Assembly: GCA_002413325.1 (NCBI GenBank)
Contig: DHWT01000140.1
Location: forward strand, 1 to 5,914
Length of the DNA stretch: 5,914 bases
DNA from: Chitinophagaceae bacterium UBA5175
GTDB taxonomy: Bacteria > Bacteroidota > Bacteroidia > Chitinophagales > Chitinophagaceae
Direction of reading: 5' to 3'
Numbering within the stretch: the stretch's first letter is position 1; each line of letters begins with the position of its first letter. Of this stretch, positions 1-5,535 are shown piece by piece. Below the pieces are notes generated by a model. The model worked only from the letters and a program-made list of their open reading frames with translations. It did not search any database and was not told the DNA's origin. Both the position numbers and the translations under genes were made by a program.

Positions 1-183
1 GACCTGCCCTATGCCTGTCGGGCCGGTGTCTGTGCCAGCTGCCGAGCCAAACTCGTGGAGGGCAAAGTGACCATGGAACAGAATTATGCACTGGCTGAAG
101 AAGAACTCGAAGAGGGATTCATTCTCGCCTGCCAGGCGCATCCGGCTTCGGAGAAACTACTAATTGATTTTGACATCCGTTAA
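1..183 (+). CDS. paaE: Phenylacetyl-CoA 1,2-epoxidase reductase subunit PaaE, C-terminal part (5' end outside window)
   Basis: Only the last 60 residues are present, in frame from base 1 to the TAA at 181-183. They form the plant-type [2Fe-2S] ferredoxin domain that ends PaaE. Cluster ligands are visible as C6, C11, C14 and C44 of the fragment, spaced C-x4-C-x2-C-x29-C. The stretch GKVTMEQNYAL, then EL..GF.LACQAHP and a terminal DFDIR, matches what I remember of PaaE rather than generic ferredoxin reductases. In the family, an N-terminal FAD/NAD(P)H-binding reductase module (not visible here) passes electrons through this cluster to the PaaA diiron centre in the cytoplasm. The gene is separated from its partners paaABCD by about 1.7 kb holding a GH30 gene on the same strand. 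No convincing terminator follows the stop codon. Confidence 0.93.
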   Translation, partial: DLPYACRAGVCASCRAKLVEGKVTMEQNYALAEEELEEGFILACQAHPASEKLLIDFDIR

Positions 184-246
184 GTTCCATGCAACTTTGG
201 ATTGGATATACATACCCGGGAATGACTTGTTTTATTTTTTGATGAA

Positions 247-1740
247 ATGATTTTTTTTATGAATAAGTTTAAACAGAAGACCAATTGTATACAAATGCAT
301 AAATTCATACTGCTGTTTTTGTTCATCATTGTATCCGGTTATTCATCCTGTTCTAAAAAATCCAGCCCGTCAAATAATAACGCAGGTAACATTCCACTGG
401 TCACTACCGGAGCAAACGATGTCAGCTACTGGCTCACGAGTAGCGATCAGTCGGCCTTATTGCAAAGGCAGTCTGTAACGCTTTCCTTCGATACGATTCG
501 CAATGCCTATCAAATGATTGATGTGGACAGCACACAAACATTTCAAACCATTGATGGCTTTGGGTTTACCCTGACGGGAGGAAGCGCTTTTGTAATTAAT
601 CACATGAGCGCGTCCGGCAGGGCCAGCCTGTTAAAGGAATTGTTCGGCAGCGACAGCTCCTCTGTAAGCATCAGCTATCTCAGGCTTTCCATCGGATCTT
701 CCGATCTGAATGCTTCTGTTTTCAGTTATGATGATATGCCCATGGGTCAGACAGATACCGCCCTTACCCATTTCAGCCTGGGGCCCGATACCACGGATCT
801 GATACCGGTACTGAAACAAATCCTTGCCATTAACCCTGCCATAAAAATCATCGCGGCTCCGTGGAGCGCACCTGTGTGGATGAAGGATACCGCTTCCACC
901 ATTGGCGGAAGCCTGTTGCCGGTTTACTTTAGTGTATATGCTAAATATTTCGTGAAATATATCCTGGAAATGAAAGCGCAGGGCATTACCATTGATGCGA
1001 TCACGCCGCAAAACGAACCGCTGAATCCCGGCAATAACCCGAGCATGTATATGACCGCAACAGACCAGTCAGCATTTATAAAAAATAATCTGGGGCCGGC
1101 CTTTCAGGCTTCCGGCATCACTGCAAAAATTGTTGTCTATGACCACAATTGCGACAATCCCGGTTATCCCATAACTATATTAAGTGACGGGGCAGCCAAT
1201 GCATTTGTGGACGGCTCCGCATTTCATTTGTATGCAGGAAATATCAGTGCCCTTACGCAGGTGCATAATGCGTTCCCTTCCAAAAATATTTATTTTACTG
1301 AACAGTACACGTCAACATCCGGCAGCTTTGCCGGCGATTTACAATGGCATATGACGAATGTAGTTATCGGATCGATGAACAACTGGAGCCGCAATGCGCT
1401 TGAATGGAACCTGGCCAATGATGCTTCTTTTGGCCCGCACACCCCGGGCGGCTGTACTACCTGCAAGGGTGCATTGACAATAAACGGTTCTGATGTTTCC
1501 AGAAATGTGGGATACTATATCATTGCACAGGCATCTAAATTTGTTCCCCCGGGCTCTGTACGCATCGCCAGTAACCAAACCGGTAATTTCGCGAATGTTG
1601 CTTTTCTAACACCAGCCGGGAAAAAAGTTTTGATCGTAATAAATAACTATACCGTATCAGCCTCTTTTAATATACATTACCAGGGCAAATGGGTTACCGC
1701 CACGCTGCCTGCCGGTTCAGCAGGGACTTTTATATGGTAA
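247..1740 (+). CDS. Secreted lipoprotein glycoside hydrolase, family GH30 (glucosylceramidase / beta-1,6-glucanase-like)
   Basis: A full-length GH30 retaining glycosidase of up to 497 residues. Family blocks in order (numbering from the ATG at 247): TIDGFGFTLTGGSA at 101-114; YLRLSIGSSDLNASVFSYDD at 144-163; APWSAPVWMKD at 204-214; TPQNEP at 253-258 with the acid/base E257; IYFTEQY at 348-354 with the nucleophile E352; GGCTTCKGALTI at 401-412. A C-terminal beta-sandwich side domain ends at TFIW. Both catalytic glutamates are present, so it should be active, probably on beta-linked glucosyl substrates; the exact substrate cannot be read. A hydrophobic stretch ending in YSSC (C35), then SKKSS, looks like a lipoprotein signal, though Y at -3 is atypical. 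The residues after the cysteine are basic, with no acidic surface-export signal, so a periplasmic location is favoured. The ATG at 295 gives a normal 19-residue lipoprotein leader and may be the true start; 259 is also possible. It sits oddly between paaE and paaA and looks lower in GC than they are. Confidence 0.9.
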   Translation: MIFFMNKFKQKTNCIQMHKFILLFLFIIVSGYSSCSKKSSPSNNNAGNIPLVTTGANDVSYWLTSSDQSALLQRQSVTLSFDTIRNAYQMIDVDSTQTFQTIDGFGFTLTGGSAFVINHMSASGRASLLKELFGSDSSSVSISYLRLSIGSSDLNASVFSYDDMPMGQTDTALTHFSLGPDTTDLIPVLKQILAINPAIKIIAAPWSAPVWMKDTASTIGGSLLPVYFSVYAKYFVKYILEMKAQGITIDAITPQNEPLNPGNNPSMYMTATDQSAFIKNNLGPAFQASGITAKIVVYDHNCDNPGYPITILSDGAANAFVDGSAFHLYAGNISALTQVHNAFPSKNIYFTEQYTSTSGSFAGDLQWHMTNVVIGSMNNWSRNALEWNLANDASFGPHTPGGCTTCKGALTINGSDVSRNVGYYIIAQASKFVPPGSVRIASNQTGNFANVAFLTPAGKKVLIVINNYTVSASFNIHYQGKWVTATLPAGSAGTFIW

Positions 1741-1847
1741 GTCTGTCCCGGCTTACTGCTATGGATCACTGTAATGGCAGCAACCAGCTTATTCGAATCA
1801 GAGTATAACATGTTCTCCGGAAAGTTTAAAAAATCTACCCGATATAT

Positions 1848-1863
1848 ACTAACACCCGTTAGT
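1848..1863. promoter_or_regulatory. Candidate PaaR/TetR-type operator (perfect inverted repeat)
   Basis: ACTAAC, spacer ACCC, then GTTAGT: a perfect 6-bp inverted repeat 42 bases before the paaA start. The core 1849-1862 (CTAACACCCGTTAG) matches 9 of the 10 fixed positions of the site CNAACGNNCGTTNG, which I recall for the TetR-family phenylacetate repressor PaaR of Thermus, released by phenylacetyl-CoA. Its place directly ahead of paaA fits such a role. No regulator gene lies in the window to confirm it. Five Ts follow at 1864-1868, so a weak terminator for the GH30 transcript is an alternative, but the stem has only two G-C pairs. Confidence 0.5.
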
Positions 1864-1885
1864 TTTTTATCCGTTTTTTTATCCG
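1863..1885. repeat. Short tandem direct repeat TTTTTTATCCG x2
   Basis: Two identical 11-base copies, at 1863-1873 and 1875-1885, with a 12-base period. The first copy overlaps the right arm of the inverted repeat by one base. They lie 20 to 42 bases before the paaA ATG and probably fall in the untranslated leader or at the promoter. Function is unknown; slippage at poly-T runs is a simple explanation. Confidence 0.6.
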
Positions 1886-1904
1886 GAATGGTGTAATTTG
1901 CCCT

Positions 1905-2867
1905 ATGCCTGCCCGAGAACAGGAAATATTTGACCGGAAGATAGAGGAAGAGATCCGCATCGAGCCGAAGGACTGGATGCCGGCCGACTACCGCCGGATG
2001 CTGATCCGCCAGATGTCGCAGCATGCGCACAGTGAGATCGTGGGCATGCTGCCTGAAGGGAACTGGATCACCCGTGCCCCTTCCCTGCGCCGGAAAGCCA
2101 CCCTGATCGCCAAAGTACAGGATGAAGCCGGGCATGGTCTCTACCTTTACTCAGCGACGGAAACACTGGGTATCACGCGCGATGAAATGATTGAACAACT
2201 TCATGCCGGTATGGCGAAGTATTCGTCGATATTTAATTACCCCACCCTGACCTGGGCCGACATCGGTGCTATCGGCTGGCTGGTGGACGGCGCAGCCATC
2301 ATGAACCAGGTGCCGCTCTGCCGTGCATCCTACGGTCCCTATGCCCGCGCCATGATCCGCATCTGCAAGGAAGAAAGTTTTCACCAGCGCCAGGGTTTTG
2401 AGATCCTGCTTACGTTAAGCCGCGGAAGCGAAGCACAGAAAGCCATGTGCCAGGATGCCATCAACCGCTGGTGGTGGCCATCGCTGATGATGTTTGGCCC
2501 GAACGATGATGCTTCACCCAACAGCCGGCTCAGCATGCATTGGAAGATCAAACGCTTCAGCAACGACGAGCTGCGGCAAAAATTTGTGGATGCCTGTGTG
2601 GACCAGGTAAAAACGTTGAACATGCTATTGCCCGATTCTGAAATAAAATGGAATGAGAACAGGGAACATTATGATTTCGGCGAAATCAACTGGGAAGAAT
2701 TTTATGAAGTAATAAAAGGAAACGGTCCCTGTAATCGCGATCGGCTCGAAGCCAGGAAAAAAGCGCATGCGGAAGGCGCCTGGGTCCGCGAGGCAGCCGC
2801 CGCGTTTGCTGCTAAAAAAAATGATTCAACCAAACACCTCATGTATGGAAGCCATACCACCTCGTGA
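1905..2867 (+). CDS. paaA: 1,2-phenylacetyl-CoA epoxidase, catalytic diiron subunit PaaA
   Basis: This is the 320-residue oxygenase subunit of the bacterial multicomponent monooxygenase that inserts one oxygen atom from O2 into the ring of phenylacetyl-CoA. It acts in the cytoplasm as part of the PaaABC(E) complex. Ferritin-like diiron ligands are readable: E44 in SEIVGMLPEGNW, E74 and H77 in DEAGHGLYLY, D128 in WLVDGAA, and E157 and H160 in KEESFHQRQGFE, giving the two ExxH motifs. RWWWPSLMMFGP (188-199) and the region up to INWEEFYEVIKGNGPC (261-276) also fit the family. Length is close to E. coli PaaA (about 309). The ATG at 1905 is a sensible start because the family's conserved N-terminus follows at once, although no Shine-Dalgarno sequence is seen. 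The 3' end overlaps paaB, indicating coupled translation. Expression is probably controlled by the candidate operator just upstream. Confidence 0.96.
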   Translation: MPAREQEIFDRKIEEEIRIEPKDWMPADYRRMLIRQMSQHAHSEIVGMLPEGNWITRAPSLRRKATLIAKVQDEAGHGLYLYSATETLGITRDEMIEQLHAGMAKYSSIFNYPTLTWADIGAIGWLVDGAAIMNQVPLCRASYGPYARAMIRICKEESFHQRQGFEILLTLSRGSEAQKAMCQDAINRWWWPSLMMFGPNDDASPNSRLSMHWKIKRFSNDELRQKFVDACVDQVKTLNMLLPDSEIKWNENREHYDFGEINWEEFYEVIKGNGPCNRDRLEARKKAHAEGAWVREAAAAFAAKKNDSTKHLMYGSHTTS

Positions 2868-3144
2868 AAACTGGCCGCTCTGGGAAGTATTCATCCGCGC
2901 CCGGCAGGGACTGGACCACAAACACGCGGGCAGTCTCCATGCCGCCGATGCGCAGATGGCGATTGAAAATGCGCGTGACGTATATACCCGCCGTAATGAA
3001 GGCATCAGCATCTGGGTCGTGGAAAGCAGATACATCCATGCTTCGAGCCCCGCCGAATCCGGTTCCTTCTATGATCCCGCCAACGATAAAGTATACCGGC
3101 ATCCCGGTTTTTACCATCTTCCGGATGAGTTGAAAAACATGTAA
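2845..3144 (+). CDS. paaB: 1,2-phenylacetyl-CoA epoxidase subunit PaaB
   Basis: A 99-residue protein, near the E. coli PaaB length (about 95). It begins MEAIPPRENWPLWEVFIRA and continues with the family blocks HKHAGSLHAADA, NARDVYTRRNEG and SIWVVES, then YRHPGFYHLPDELK at the C-terminus. PaaB is a small accessory subunit needed for epoxidase activity that associates with the PaaA-PaaC complex; it carries no cofactor. I chose the ATG at 2845 because WPLWEVF then lies close to the N-terminus as in relatives. An in-frame ATG at 2821, after a run of As, would add 8 residues and is possible. Either start lies inside paaA (23 or 47 bases of overlap), so translation is probably coupled. The paaC start follows one base after the stop. 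Confidence 0.95.
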   Translation: MEAIPPRENWPLWEVFIRARQGLDHKHAGSLHAADAQMAIENARDVYTRRNEGISIWVVESRYIHASSPAESGSFYDPANDKVYRHPGFYHLPDELKNM

Positions 3145-3145
3145 T

Positions 3146-3919
3146 ATGGACCTGATTTCAACCTATATCATCCACCAGGCCGACAATGCCCTGATCCTCG
3201 GTCACCGAAACAGCGAATGGACCGGCCACGGACCGGTACTGGAACAGGATATCGCAATTTCCAATATTGCCCTGGACCTGATCGGGCAGGCCAGGTATTT
3301 TTACCAGCTTGCCGCTGCGCGAATCAATGAGTCAGCACCCGGCGGGAATATAACCGAAGATGATATCGCTTATCTGAGAGATGACTTTGAATTCAGAAAC
3401 TGCATCCTTGCAGAACAGGAAAACGGCGACTGGGCCCGGACCCTGCTCCGGCAATTCTATTTCAGCACGTACCAGTTACTTCTTTACCAGGAACTTTTAA
3501 AGAGCCGGGATCCCGGAATCGCGGGTATCTGCGGGAAGTCAGTCAAAGAAACCATCTATCACGTAAAATGGAGCAGTGAGTGGGTGATCCGCCTCGGAGA
3601 CGGAACGGAAGAAAGCAGAACACGCATGGTGGAAGCGATGCAGACACTGAATCCCTGGATCCCGGAATTATTCATCCCGGCGGATTTTGAGTATGAAGCG
3701 GCAGCAACAGGAGCGGGCATTTTACCGGATACCCTGAAAGACGAATGGTATCATCGCGTGAACCGGGTGTTGGAATCCGCGACCCTTCCAACCCTTTTAT
3801 CAGGGAAAAACCCCCTGCAGATCCTTTCCGGGAAAAGGGGCGTTCATTCGGAACATCTGGGTCACCTGCTGGCAGAAATGCAATTTCTTCAAAGAGCTTA
3901 TCCCGGATGTAGCTGGTAG
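3146..3919 (+). CDS. paaC: 1,2-phenylacetyl-CoA epoxidase structural subunit PaaC
   Basis: A 257-residue ferritin-like helical protein, a paralogue of PaaA that pairs with it as a structural subunit rather than a catalytic one. Family blocks: LGHRNSEWTGHGPVLEQDIA near 18-37, SNIALDLIGQAR (39-50), the central KETIYHVKWSSEWVIRLGDG (134-153), and HSEHLGHLLAEMQFLQRAYPG (235-255) at the end. E. coli PaaC is about 248 residues, so the gene is full length. The ATG at 3146 is one base past the paaB stop, and the conserved sequence starts almost at once, so this start is secure. A 43-base gap follows before paaD, the longest inside the ABCDG block. Confidence 0.95.
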   Translation: MDLISTYIIHQADNALILGHRNSEWTGHGPVLEQDIAISNIALDLIGQARYFYQLAAARINESAPGGNITEDDIAYLRDDFEFRNCILAEQENGDWARTLLRQFYFSTYQLLLYQELLKSRDPGIAGICGKSVKETIYHVKWSSEWVIRLGDGTEESRTRMVEAMQTLNPWIPELFIPADFEYEAAATGAGILPDTLKDEWYHRVNRVLESATLPTLLSGKNPLQILSGKRGVHSEHLGHLLAEMQFLQRAYPGCSW

Positions 3920-3962
3920 TATGGAAATGGGAAAGAACGGAACTGAAACGGCAGAATAAAAC

Positions 3963-4439
3963 ATGATGGATAAAGAGCAGGTCATAACCATTTTATCAGA
4001 AGTAAAAGACCCGGAAATTCCGGTGCTGAGTATTTCCGATATCGGCATCCTGCGCCAGGTGGAGGTCCGCGGCGAAAAAATAATGATTCAGATTACACCC
4101 ACCTATAGTGGTTGTCCTGCCATGGAGACCATCCGGGACGATATCCGGTCGGCACTCGCAAGACACGGACTTTTAAACGTAGAAATTCAACAGGTGCTCT
4201 CACCGGCATGGACAACCGAATGGATGAGCGAATCCGGGAAACAAAAACTGCAGGCCTATGGCATCGCTCCGCCGGTAAAACAGGGCTGCGGACTGACCGG
4301 GGAAGACCAGCCGGTTTCCTGTCCACATTGTCTTTCAAAAAATACAGAACCCATCAGCCGCTTCGGATCCACGGCCTGTAAAGCATTATACCGATGCCTC
4401 GACTGCCGCGAACCCTTCGATTATTTTAAATGCCATTAA
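3963..4439 (+). CDS. paaD: Phenylacetate epoxidase maturation protein PaaD (MIP18/DUF59 domain plus zinc ribbon)
   Basis: 158 residues, sometimes named PaaJ in other schemes. The N-terminal MIP18/DUF59 domain (about 4-80) shows VKDPEIPVLSISDIGI with the family's DPE motif at 16-18, and PTYSGCPAM with the conserved C51. The C-terminus holds a zinc-ribbon-like module: CPHC at 120-123 and CLDC at 145-148, with extra cysteines at 139 and 157. That combination is specific to PaaD among DUF59 proteins. It is not a complex subunit; the family is thought to help assemble the metal centre of the epoxidase. Tandem ATGs at 3963 and 3966 cannot be told apart. It lies 12 bases before paaG and clearly belongs to the same operon. 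Confidence 0.94.
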   Translation: MMDKEQVITILSEVKDPEIPVLSISDIGILRQVEVRGEKIMIQITPTYSGCPAMETIRDDIRSALARHGLLNVEIQQVLSPAWTTEWMSESGKQKLQAYGIAPPVKQGCGLTGEDQPVSCPHCLSKNTEPISRFGSTACKALYRCLDCREPFDYFKCH

Positions 4440-4451
4440 AAACCCATTTAT

Positions 4452-5228
4452 ATGCCAGAGATCCTGTTTGAACTGAAGGGACCGGTAGCCCGTCTCTCCC
4501 TGAACCGCCCGGACAAACTGAATGCCTTTAACCGGACCATGGCGCTGGAACTGCAGGATCAGTTACTCGCCTGCGATGAAAATGAAACCGTGAGGGCCGT
4601 GGTACTTACGGGTGCCGGACGAGCATTCTGTTCCGGACAGGATCTCGCGGAATTTCCGCCGGATCAGTTGCCCGACTTTGAAAAAGTGATTGATGAATAT
4701 TATAACCCCGTGATCCGTTTATTAAAAACCATCCGCAAACCGGTACTATGCGCCGTGAACGGTATTGCAGCAGGGGCCGGCGCCAATATTGCCCTGGCAT
4801 GCGATATCGTTGTGGCCGTTGCTTCTGCAAGGTTCGTACAGGCATTTTCTAAAATCGGCCTGATTCCCGATTGCGGAGGTACATTTTTTTTACCCAGGCT
4901 GGTCGGTTTACAAAAAGCGACCGCCCTGATGATGCTGGGAGATCAGGTTTCCGCGGGAGACGCGGAACGTATGGGCATGATCTATGCCTGTTTTGAAGAA
5001 AATGATTTTGTGGAGAAAACAAACCAGCTGGCTGAGTCCCTGGCCCAACTGCCGACGACGGCACTGATACTCACGAGAAAAGCATTGATGGAATCTTCTA
5101 CCAATACCCTGGAACAACAACTGGAGCTCGAGAAAAAATTCCAGCATAAAGCCGGCCATACCCGTGATTTCAGGGAAGGGGTGGGCGCTTTTCTGCAAAA
5201 ACGCCCGCCGGCATTTACCGGCAAATAA
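4452..5228 (+). CDS. paaG: 1,2-epoxyphenylacetyl-CoA isomerase PaaG (crotonase superfamily)
   Basis: A full-length 258-residue crotonase-fold protein. The oxyanion-hole segments are AFCSGQDLAEF (58-68) and NGIAAGAGANIALACD (103-118). The two catalytic glutamates of enoyl-CoA hydratases are replaced: N112 and F132 stand at those positions. An aspartate, D140 in IGLIPDCGGTFFLPRL, takes the place of the hydratase glycine, as in E. coli PaaG. This points to isomerisation of ring-1,2-epoxyphenylacetyl-CoA to oxepin-CoA, and probably the later double-bond shift, rather than hydration. The position directly behind paaABCD supports this. The downstream gene is convergent, with only 3 bases between the stop codons. 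Two adjacent hairpins lie in the last 50 bases of the coding sequence. A PaaF-like hydratase or a general enoyl-CoA isomerase is less likely, given the active-site residues. Confidence 0.9.
   Translation: MPEILFELKGPVARLSLNRPDKLNAFNRTMALELQDQLLACDENETVRAVVLTGAGRAFCSGQDLAEFPPDQLPDFEKVIDEYYNPVIRLLKTIRKPVLCAVNGIAAGAGANIALACDIVVAVASARFVQAFSKIGLIPDCGGTFFLPRLVGLQKATALMMLGDQVSAGDAERMGMIYACFEENDFVEKTNQLAESLAQLPTTALILTRKALMESSTNTLEQQLELEKKFQHKAGHTRDFREGVGAFLQKRPPAFTGK
5183..5222. other. Two adjacent hairpins at the convergent gene end
   Basis: Hairpin 1 pairs GGGCG (5183-5187) with CGCCC (5202-5206), one C/A mismatch, then TTTT with AAAA around a CTGC loop. Hairpin 2 follows at once: GCCGG (5207-5211), loop CATTTA, CCGGC (5218-5222). 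Both lie in the last codons of paaG, where no intergenic terminator can fit. On the minus strand hairpin 2 is followed by GGGCG and five Ts, a poor but possible intrinsic terminator for the minus-strand genes. On the plus strand no T-tract follows. Confidence 0.35.
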
Positions 5229-5231
5229 AAA

Positions 5232-5504
5232 CTATAAGGCTGCTGATTCTTTATTCTCTGCGACCACGGTCTTGATGGGCAGTACGGTCGCCTTGTTTAC
5301 ATTCATTGATTTTTCCAGGGTCACATATTCCGTTTGCAATTCCAGGATCTGCGCGTGGGTATACACGATTTCCCTTCTGAGTTCAGAAATTTTAAGTTGT
5401 TTTTTCTTCAGCTGGCGGCTTCTTAAACCGTAACCAACAATCAGAGCTCCTGATACCAGGAGGATCAGGCTGAGTACATTCAGGGTAAATTCGGCGTTTA
5501 GCAT
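5232..5504 (-). CDS. Small single-pass membrane protein with coiled coil, function unknown
   Basis: A 90-residue protein I do not recognise by name. Residues about 8-27 (LNVLSLILLVSGALIVGYGL) form one membrane segment. A basic stretch RSRQLKKKQLK follows, which by the positive-inside rule places the C-terminus in the cytoplasm. Residues about 31-66 show hydrophobic spacing typical of a coiled coil (L32, I39, L42, I46, I53, L56, Y60, L63), and the tail is Ala/Glu-rich. The ATG at 5504 is the only plausible start, because an in-frame stop lies four codons upstream. It lies 31 bases downstream of the other minus-strand gene, with no terminator visible between them, so they may share a transcript. 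Its stop is 3 bases from that of paaG. The layout resembles small anchored scaffold proteins, but no function can be assigned. Confidence 0.72.
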   Translation of the reverse strand: MLNAEFTLNVLSLILLVSGALIVGYGLRSRQLKKKQLKISELRREIVYTHAQILELQTEYVTLEKSMNVNKATVLPIKTVVAENKESAAL

Positions 5505-5535
5505 AGTATAGGTTTAAAGGTTTCAATAGGGATTT

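Larger units (their letters stand above)
1741..1904 (+). promoter_or_regulatory. Intergenic leader upstream of paaABCDG, probable promoter region
   Basis: These 164 AT-rich bases lie between the GH30 stop and the paaA start. They are the largest gap in the paa cluster and the only one with room for a full promoter directly before paaA. They hold an inverted repeat (1848-1863) and a short T-rich direct repeat (1863-1885), listed separately. TAGTTTTT at 1860-1867 is one base off the Bacteroidota -7 consensus TAnnTTTG, but I see no TTTG at a suitable distance upstream, so the promoter itself is not mapped. A 7-bp hairpin with one G-U pair (1756-1762 with 1774-1780, loop of 11) follows the GH30 stop but has no T-tract, so it is not a clear terminator. 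Confidence 0.5.

Noticed and set aside
211..241. Possible terminator after paaE: CAT-A-CCCGGG-A-ATG followed by a T-rich run
   Set aside because: The stem is three pairs plus a mismatch with almost no loop, too weak to call an intrinsic terminator.
196..241. Bacteroidota-type promoter (TTTG and TA-n-TTTG) before the GH30 gene
   Set aside because: The TTTG at 196-199 is 33 bases from the TA at 233, and the -7 element has one T too many, so spacing and motif are both off.
267..274. GTTTAAA recurring at 267, 1824 and 5512 near gene starts
   Set aside because: It is a short AT-rich word expected by chance, with no shared distance to the starts.
1894..1900. TAATTTG just before the paaA start as a -7 element
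   Set aside because: It is one base shorter than TAnnTTTG and only four bases from the ATG, which would leave no leader.
1677..2135. Minus-strand open frame of 152 codons across the GH30-paaA gap
   Set aside because: Most of it is antisense to clear GH30 and paaA coding sequence, and its translation shows no recognisable domain.
2864..3133. Plus-strand frame of 89 codons starting at the paaA stop
   Set aside because: It looks like a neat ATGA overlap, but its protein is not PaaB; the PaaB motifs are all in another frame over the same bases.
3921..3959. A 12-codon open frame (MEMGKNGTETAE) between paaC and paaD
   Set aside because: It is too short, with no ribosome site or family match; probably just the spacer of a same-strand operon.
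5164..5433. Plus-strand frame crossing from paaG into the minus-strand gene
   Set aside because: It is antisense to the membrane protein for most of its length, out of frame with paaG, and has no family features.
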